Assembly (NCBI GenBank): GCA_029721435.1
Contig: CM056583.1
Span: 75,085,120-75,149,119, forward strand
Reading direction: 5' to 3'
Source of the DNA: Gymnothorax reevesii
Lineage: Eukaryota; Chordata; Actinopteri; Anguilliformes; Muraenidae
DNA length: 64,000 nt
Positions 58,363 to 64,000 of this stretch are shown here, in pieces (the stretch's first letter is position 1; every line of letters begins with the position of its first letter). The notes under the pieces were generated by a model. It had not been told where the DNA came from, did not search any database, and saw only the letters and a program-made list of their open reading frames with translations. A program made the translations under genes and the position numbers.

Positions 58363-60224
58363 GGAGAGTTTGGTTCCAAAATGCAATTGGCACAGTAGTT
58401 AGAAACGGACCGGGACAGACGGGGGAAGCGCTAGATGCCCTGATCTTGAGCTGCAGGTCAGTGTCTTGACTTGAGCCCCATGGAGGTGATAATTGAGCTG
58501 TCAAAGCCCTCTGATCTTAGCACCTCTTGAGCACGTCTCTCTCGCTCTGGTGCGGCTCTTTCACACTGCTGTGTAAGACTTCTGATCCACAGCTCTCCTG
58601 AAGCTCTGCTCCCCTGTGCGCTGGAGACCTTCCTCTTCATTTCTTTAAAGAAAAAAATGCTGGCAGAGGCAGCATCAGTCATTTCTCCGTAAGATTTCAG
58701 GGCTTATGTTCAGATCTGAACGTAAAATTCTGATTCGTCAGAATCAGTTTAGAAAACGCGACCGTGAGACATGCATAAACAAACAAGACGAGAAACAGAC
58801 CCGTGTATTCTCTAGTGCAGGGCCTGAATACGTTTATAAATGATCCAAGAGCGCTGTATTTTGTTCTTGAAGAATGGTTGCAAATTCTGCAAAATTCATC
58901 TACTGAGCTCTTGATGCTTTTGGTTTTCTTCCTTTGCGTTTGAAAGATTTTGTTTGGGTATTTTGAGCTACTTTGAACATAACAAACGCACGTATAGTCA
59001 AAAGTCGCGGCGTTTCGACGGCGTCTTGGTTGAGTGAGCAGTAGCACACTATTGCTAAGTCCTGATTGGCTGATTCCATTTTGATGATTTGACAGTTTTT
59101 TGACCAGATAACTGAAAGCGGGAAGGGGTGGGTAACTGAAACAATACAAAGATACAGCCGCTAGCCTTTGTTACATACACATACATATCCTTTTTTTTCT
59201 TTTTTTTTTTTTTTGCCTGACGTTTGAACTTGATTGCTGGCACCTGTTGTGTTTGCACATGTGCAGTTGACACTCCTTCAGTAGGGGTGGGGCTTCCTTT
59301 TCATATGAGAGAGAGCGGGGAGTTCAAACGGTGGGGCGATGGCAGAAACTCGGGCAATGAAATGCTGCAGCAGATTTTTAGAAGAAAAAAAATAAAGTAA
59401 TAAGATGTTGTTGGGGCGAACTCCGGGGAGGGAGGTCTTTTAATCCTCAGGCCTGATCAGCCTAGAGGGAGGTGGGTCAGGGTGCTTCCACAACAAGTGG
59501 GGTTATTGTTTTTTCATCTTTTTTGCCACCCTGACCCCTGTAAACCACGCCGGGAGAAGTGACTAATCCATCTCGTCTCACGTCCTCTCAACTTGTTTGT
59601 TTTTTGGGGACTGCGTTATCACAATTAACCCGTTTGGCTGTTCTTTTAGAAAAAACAAAAAATATAAATAAAAGATTAACCAAACAAAACTGAACAAACC
59701 TCAAGATCAAGAGGGAATTTCGCTGCACGGGCTGTTCATTGCTGGCACGTCGACACCTCCGAAGACAGCCTTTCCTCCAGGGAGAAGAGGGAAGCCTCGC
59801 CTCTCTGAGGGGGTTTGTTAGGTGCCAGTGTATGTTTCAATTGCTTTTTACCCCTCAGCCCTCAAGGCAGACGGGGTATTGCTGTCCTTCGTGCGGTTGG
59901 GCGGGCGGGCGTCCCCAAAAACTTCGACATCGAGCTGAGGGATATTCCGTGCATTGCACGCCTATTTTTTTTTTTTTTCTTTTCTCCCTCCACGCATTCA
60001 CTTGCTTAAATATACACATACATGCACATCGCTGTTTGTGTTTTTGTGTTACTGCCCTGTGCTCCGTATTTGTGTGATTACGAGCTTGGGGAGCAGTGGG
60101 TTCGTAACACCTTGCGCACACGGATGCCCTGTCTCGTAAACTGTAAAAATTGCCTTTAGGGACTATTAACACCTTTCTGCAGGCTATGTGTGCAGGGTGC
60201 ACCTTTCCCTATGAATTAAATTGT

Positions 60225-60640
60225 ACAGCTCTGCGTAAGAGTTTTAGGCACATTTGATACTATTCAGTTAGGCGATTATGCCTCCTGAAATGATTAAATA
60301 GGAAGTTTATTGATACTGAACAATGTATGATAGAGACATGAATTGTTTAAACCAAAATCAAATCAATATTTGGTATGACTGCCATTTACCTGAAAATAAG
60401 GCACATTGTCTTATAGTTGCATAATTTTCAAAGGTTGACTTTTTGCTTGATCTAAGCATATTGGAAAACTTGCGTCAATCCATCTGCAGACTGACTGCCT
60501 CAATTGTTTCTGTCACTCCATGTAATCCCAGACAGCTATAAGATGATAAGCTCTCAAGGTTGATCTATTTCAGTCCTCTTTAATGAAATGCAAACTTCAT
60601 TTGTAAAATTATTTTTTTTTTACTCCTGGATACTTGCAGG
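60225..60640. mobile_element. Tc1/mariner-like remnant
   Basis: TGTACAGCTCTGCGTAAGAG then TTTTAGGCAC is a terminal sequence of a widespread Tc1-type group. The 400 bp that follow include the block CAATATTTGGTATGACTGCC found inside such elements. Coding sequence is decayed beyond translation. Confidence 0.5.
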
Positions 60641-61221
60641 AGAAGATTTTTACTTCTCCTGTAGTCTGCCCCGGTTTCCTCCTCTCCGACCCCCCTCTCC
60701 CAGCACTGCGGCTCTCTCACGTGGGGCTGTGCCGGGGTGGGTCCGTGCGTTTGTGAGGTGACTCACGAATGCAAGGCCGTGGCGGTCATGCGCCTCTCTG
60801 TAGGGGAAAGTGTACTCGGGAAATCCCTCTTCCCACTCGCACATGAGCGCCTGGAAATGGTTACTCACGAATCCCCCCCCCCATCCGTCCGGTCGCTGAG
60901 CGTGTGACTCACTGAGCACGCTCCACTCCCCGCCTCCCAGGCGAGGTAAGCCTGCTTGAGCCGGCGCGACCGACAGTTACCCCTGAGCGTGTGACCTGAG
61001 ATTGGGGCTGATTGTCCTGGGTTATGTGTCAGATCTGATCAGTGTCACTGCTGTATCCACACATTATAAGCCCAAATACTGTGACGTCACGCTAACAACA
61101 GCAATCACTACCTGTTAGACCACTGCCGGTTTATTTGAATTGCAGAGATCTATGAAATCGGCAAATATGTTTGTTTCTCTTTTCATTTTCAGCTGTATTC
61201 CATTTAAAGAGTCATATTTAG

Positions 61222-61431
61222 CCCTTAGAGCACAGAATACGGCTATCGTTGCTCAATGATGTGAGATACCAAAATCAAAGCTGCCGAAAACCTAGCTATC
61301 ATGTGGCGACTTGTTTAAAAGGGCACCCGCAGGGAAGCTCTTTTAAACAAGCTGCCGCATGATGGCTTTTCAACAGCACAAGATAATTAAAGTTATACAT
61401 ATTTTTTAAGTTTATTTCAGCACTCTAAGGG
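61222..61431. mobile_element. piggyBac-type MITE, copy 2 (short form, ~210 bp)
   Basis: Same family as 54215-54600: shared TTGCTCAATGATGTGAGATA, CTTGTTTAAAAGGGC and GTTTATTTCAGCACTCTAAG blocks. TTAA is intact on the right (61432-61435) and degraded on the left. It lacks about 170 bp from the middle of copy 1 and has an inner hairpin CTTGTTTAAAAG/CTTTTAAACAAG. Confidence 0.65.
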
Positions 61432-62760
61432 TTAAGTTTTTGTAAGATTGCTTCTCCAGTTCATGTAGTTCTGATGGAGATCTGTTGTTGCTGTAGTGCA
61501 TGATGGGAGTTGTAGTCATCTGCTGGCTCGGTCAGGTCCTGATCCTGATGTAGGCAAGAGAGCTGGGACTCGAGCACAGAGCTGTCGACCTCTCATCTCT
61601 AACAACAGATTCCAGATCAGGACCCCGTCCCTAGGCTTGAAACGCACTTCAGGACATGTTGCTTCTGTGCTTTTGCGTGAACGACCTGTATGCTGGAACA
61701 TAAGCCACACTTCCCACTATAAAGAAGCAATGAAATTGGGCTCATCACCGCTTCAAATAAAAACATTGCCTTTAGGTCGAAGACTCAAAGCACGCTCTGT
61801 CATGCAGCTTTGCTGAATTTATGTCACGTTAAGCATAGAAAATGTTAAATCGCACTCAAAAATACTACAGTCCTTGGGTGTGGTTTGATTGTCATTCTAC
61901 TCTGTTTAATCAAGTCTTTTTGTAATGGGCAGGTGATTGCAATGTTGTAATGTAGATCCATTGTCCTGGGTTGTGTGTTTGATTCTGTGCTTTTGAAATG
62001 GTGACCGTCACGCTGTTGGTTGCACCTGGCCGAGCTGTTTGCTCGTGTTTTGCTGCTATGTTTGTTTTCTGTGTACTGTTTCTGTCCAGCTGTGTTAGCA
62101 TAGGGCTGTGTATCGATGAACTGATTGCTTCATGTAGTCCTTGGGGAGGCAGCAGTCCCTTAAAGCTGCTGATGCCTGTATCCCACAAACTGCTGAATCA
62201 CGGCATGTCTGTGCACACGAGCGAATTCAGCGGAACATGACTGTGGAAAACGTTTTACGACAGTGAGTGATGTACAGCAACCGTAATGAGCAGAGTACTC
62301 GGGTCAAATTATTTGTGGTGCAGCATTCGCCATTAGCCTACGTTTTACCCTTTATATGAGATGTGTGGTTTGTATTGCAGGGTGGACAGCTGGTGGTAGT
62401 CTGAGAGATGGAGGGATGATGTCATTAAAAAGTTGATTGTGTATGATGAATTTTTAGGCTGGTGTGAGATGTGAATGTCAGATTTGTAACTCCTCTTCTG
62501 ATTGGGTGTTCTAGCAGGACTCTGATTATTACAGCTCTTGTCTGCTGCTGTTGTCGTCCACTGTAGTGTAAAGTGCCACTCACAACTACTCTACAGGGGT
62601 TTGTGTGTGTGCGAGTGTGCCTGTGCGTGTGAGCTTGTTGTGAACAATGTTACTGGCCAAAGGAAGGCTTTTCTGAGCCCAATGCGTTGAAGACTGCGTG
62701 CATGTTTCGGAGCTACTTTGCGTTTGCACGTAGTTGAGATGAAGAATGAATCTGTGTATC

Positions 62761-62777
62761 TAGTGCCATCTGGAGGC
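62761..62777 (-). promoter_or_regulatory. CTCF-like motif
   Basis: On the minus strand GCCTCCAGATGGCACTA fits the CTCF core consensus at every informative position I checked by eye. It is a motif match only. Confidence 0.35.
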
Positions 62778-64000
62778 TGGATGTGAATATGCAGTTATTG
62801 TCTCTCCTCTGCTGAGTCAGTTTTATTAATTAATGCAGCATTTGTCGCTTTTGAGAACTGCCAATATTCTGCTCATTTAAATCATCTGATTTGCTTTGGG
62901 CCTCTTATGTGGTGTGCAGGTGTGCACATGAAGTGGCACAAGAAATGAAGAGGTTAAATGAAAAGCTGTCCCCTCACCTCAGTCTGCAATCATGTTACAT
63001 ATTACTCAGTAAAGGACAACAGAAGCGGTGATGCTGCAGCTGTGTAGTCTTGTTCAGATGCTGAAATGTTGTATTGTGATTGGAGCTGAAAAATTGGCAT
63101 TTCTCTGAGCCATGTTATAGAATGCCCCTCCATGTCAGCTTAAAGTGTTTCATATTTATGGGAACACATTTGTTCCGAGTTATTTTCTTTATTTTGTTTT
63201 TATGGAAAGTGTTTTAGTTTTCAGTCTGTGGTACACGCCACTAAGTTACTCCTGTCTGCGTCCATTGTTAAATCACACTGCAGAGGTATTCGGATCCTCT
63301 GTGATTAACTGTTGAGTAAGCCTGGGTCTTTAGGGTGCTTTCAACACTCAGCAAGTGTTGTAGAACTCCACTGCTTTCTGCTGCTACCATTGGCGATGTT
63401 GACTTTAGTGCTGGGACTTTCAGATAAACACATTCTTATCTCATACTAGTGATCTCACATTTTGGGCTTAAACTGAGGTCTTGTTTATGGTGGGGAGAAA
63501 CCGAACAGTACTGTTGCAGATTCTGTGGCTTGACATGGAGGCTATGAGCTCAGAGCCAGTGTTGCAAACCGGCTTTGGAGGCTGGTGTTCAGGAATGCAA
63601 ATAATGGTTACTGAACTACTTTGCGAATCAAATTTCACTGTTTGCATTTAGCCTGCTGTGTGACTTATTTTCGCTGTGACAGCCCTCAATGTGTGAAATA
63701 TAACACTGATTGTGTTGGTACATATTGGGATATGGCATACTGCCCACATGACGTTTGGCTGTATCATTTTGAACTGGGCTCCATATTGCCCCATCTTAGA
63801 AATGTTTGCTTCAGGAAATTATGTGCCAAGTGAAAGTAATGATTTACTTGCATATCTACTAACTGAGTTGCATCACTCTGCTCTTGTATATTTTTGTTAG
63901 GGAGAACATATATGTGTGGTAGTGCTCAGACTCACCGGAGAGGAAGAAATGAGGATTGGAATAGGGAATGATTTGTGACCCGAATAATTTTATTAACCGT

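Larger units (their letters stand above)
52733..64000 (+). other. cert1: cert1 intron 3, 5' part (more than 11.2 kb)
   Basis: It runs to the window edge. I searched for an exon encoding the ESGYGSESSLRR-like segment and did not see one. It holds hAT-like ends (53988, 56827), TTAA-flanked MITEs (54215-54600, 61222-61431), a 353-bp near-palindrome (55411-55763), a CpG-rich patch (56300-56540), an inverted-repeat element (57591-57905), a purine-rich tract (57900-58170), an (AT)n run (about 58337-58362) and a Tc1-like remnant (60225-60640). Nothing is recognised in 58700-60200 or 61440-64000 beyond simple repeats and one CTCF-like motif. Confidence 0.8.

Noticed and set aside
61496..61816. Possible cert1 exon 4 in a 106-codon frame
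   Set aside because: No match to the serine-rich ESGYGSESSLRR-type segment and no flanking splice sites in phase 0.

Overview
The window is nuclear DNA of a ray-finned (teleost) fish. The evidence is a spliced vertebrate gene with GT-AG introns and teleost-style mobile DNA: Tc1/mariner elements, hAT and piggyBac-type MITEs, a tRNA-derived SINE, an L2-tailed SINE, Penelope-like ends and a Gypsy element with Gmr1-type domain order. The species cannot be named. There is no operon, rRNA, stand-alone tRNA gene or CRISPR array.

The only host gene I can support is cert1 (ceramide transfer protein, also called COL4A3BP/GPBP) on the + strand. Three coding exons are visible: 20869-20967 (start codon and acidic N-terminus), 27458-27592 and 52616-52732 (together the PH domain). 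All three are in phase 0 with clean splice sites and join into 117 codons. Introns are 6.5 kb, 25.0 kb and more than 11.2 kb; exon 4 and the rest of the gene (coiled coil, FFAT motif, START domain) lie beyond the right edge. A GC-rich, TATA-less region before the start codon is the likely promoter.

Layout. 1-2544: 3' part of a Gypsy-class retrotransposon whose integrase lies upstream of its reverse transcriptase, plus its 3' LTR. 2545-20100: gene-free DNA with microsatellites, a pair of related LTRs in opposite orientation (about 6919-7654 minus, 15433-16157 plus), a decayed Tc1 transposon (11508-12759), a candidate solo LTR and a hAT-like element. 20100-20967: promoter, 5' UTR and exon 1 of cert1. 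Intron 1: a MITE abutting a nearly complete Tc1 element (23525-25135). Intron 2: Penelope-like terminus, a 2.09-kb hAT element with perfect 8-bp target duplication enclosing a second large inverted repeat (29755-31843), two copies of one ~330-bp repeat, two SINEs, a CpG-rich patch and a 1.46-kb minisatellite of 42-bp units ending about 290 bp before exon 3. Intron 3: TTAA-flanked MITEs, a 353-bp near-palindrome, a second CpG-rich patch and further transposon remnants.

The long open frames at 50832-52396 are products of the minisatellite, whose unit length is a multiple of three, not genes. Nearly all other short open frames look like chance. I could not run any alignment; boundaries marked approximate were judged by eye.
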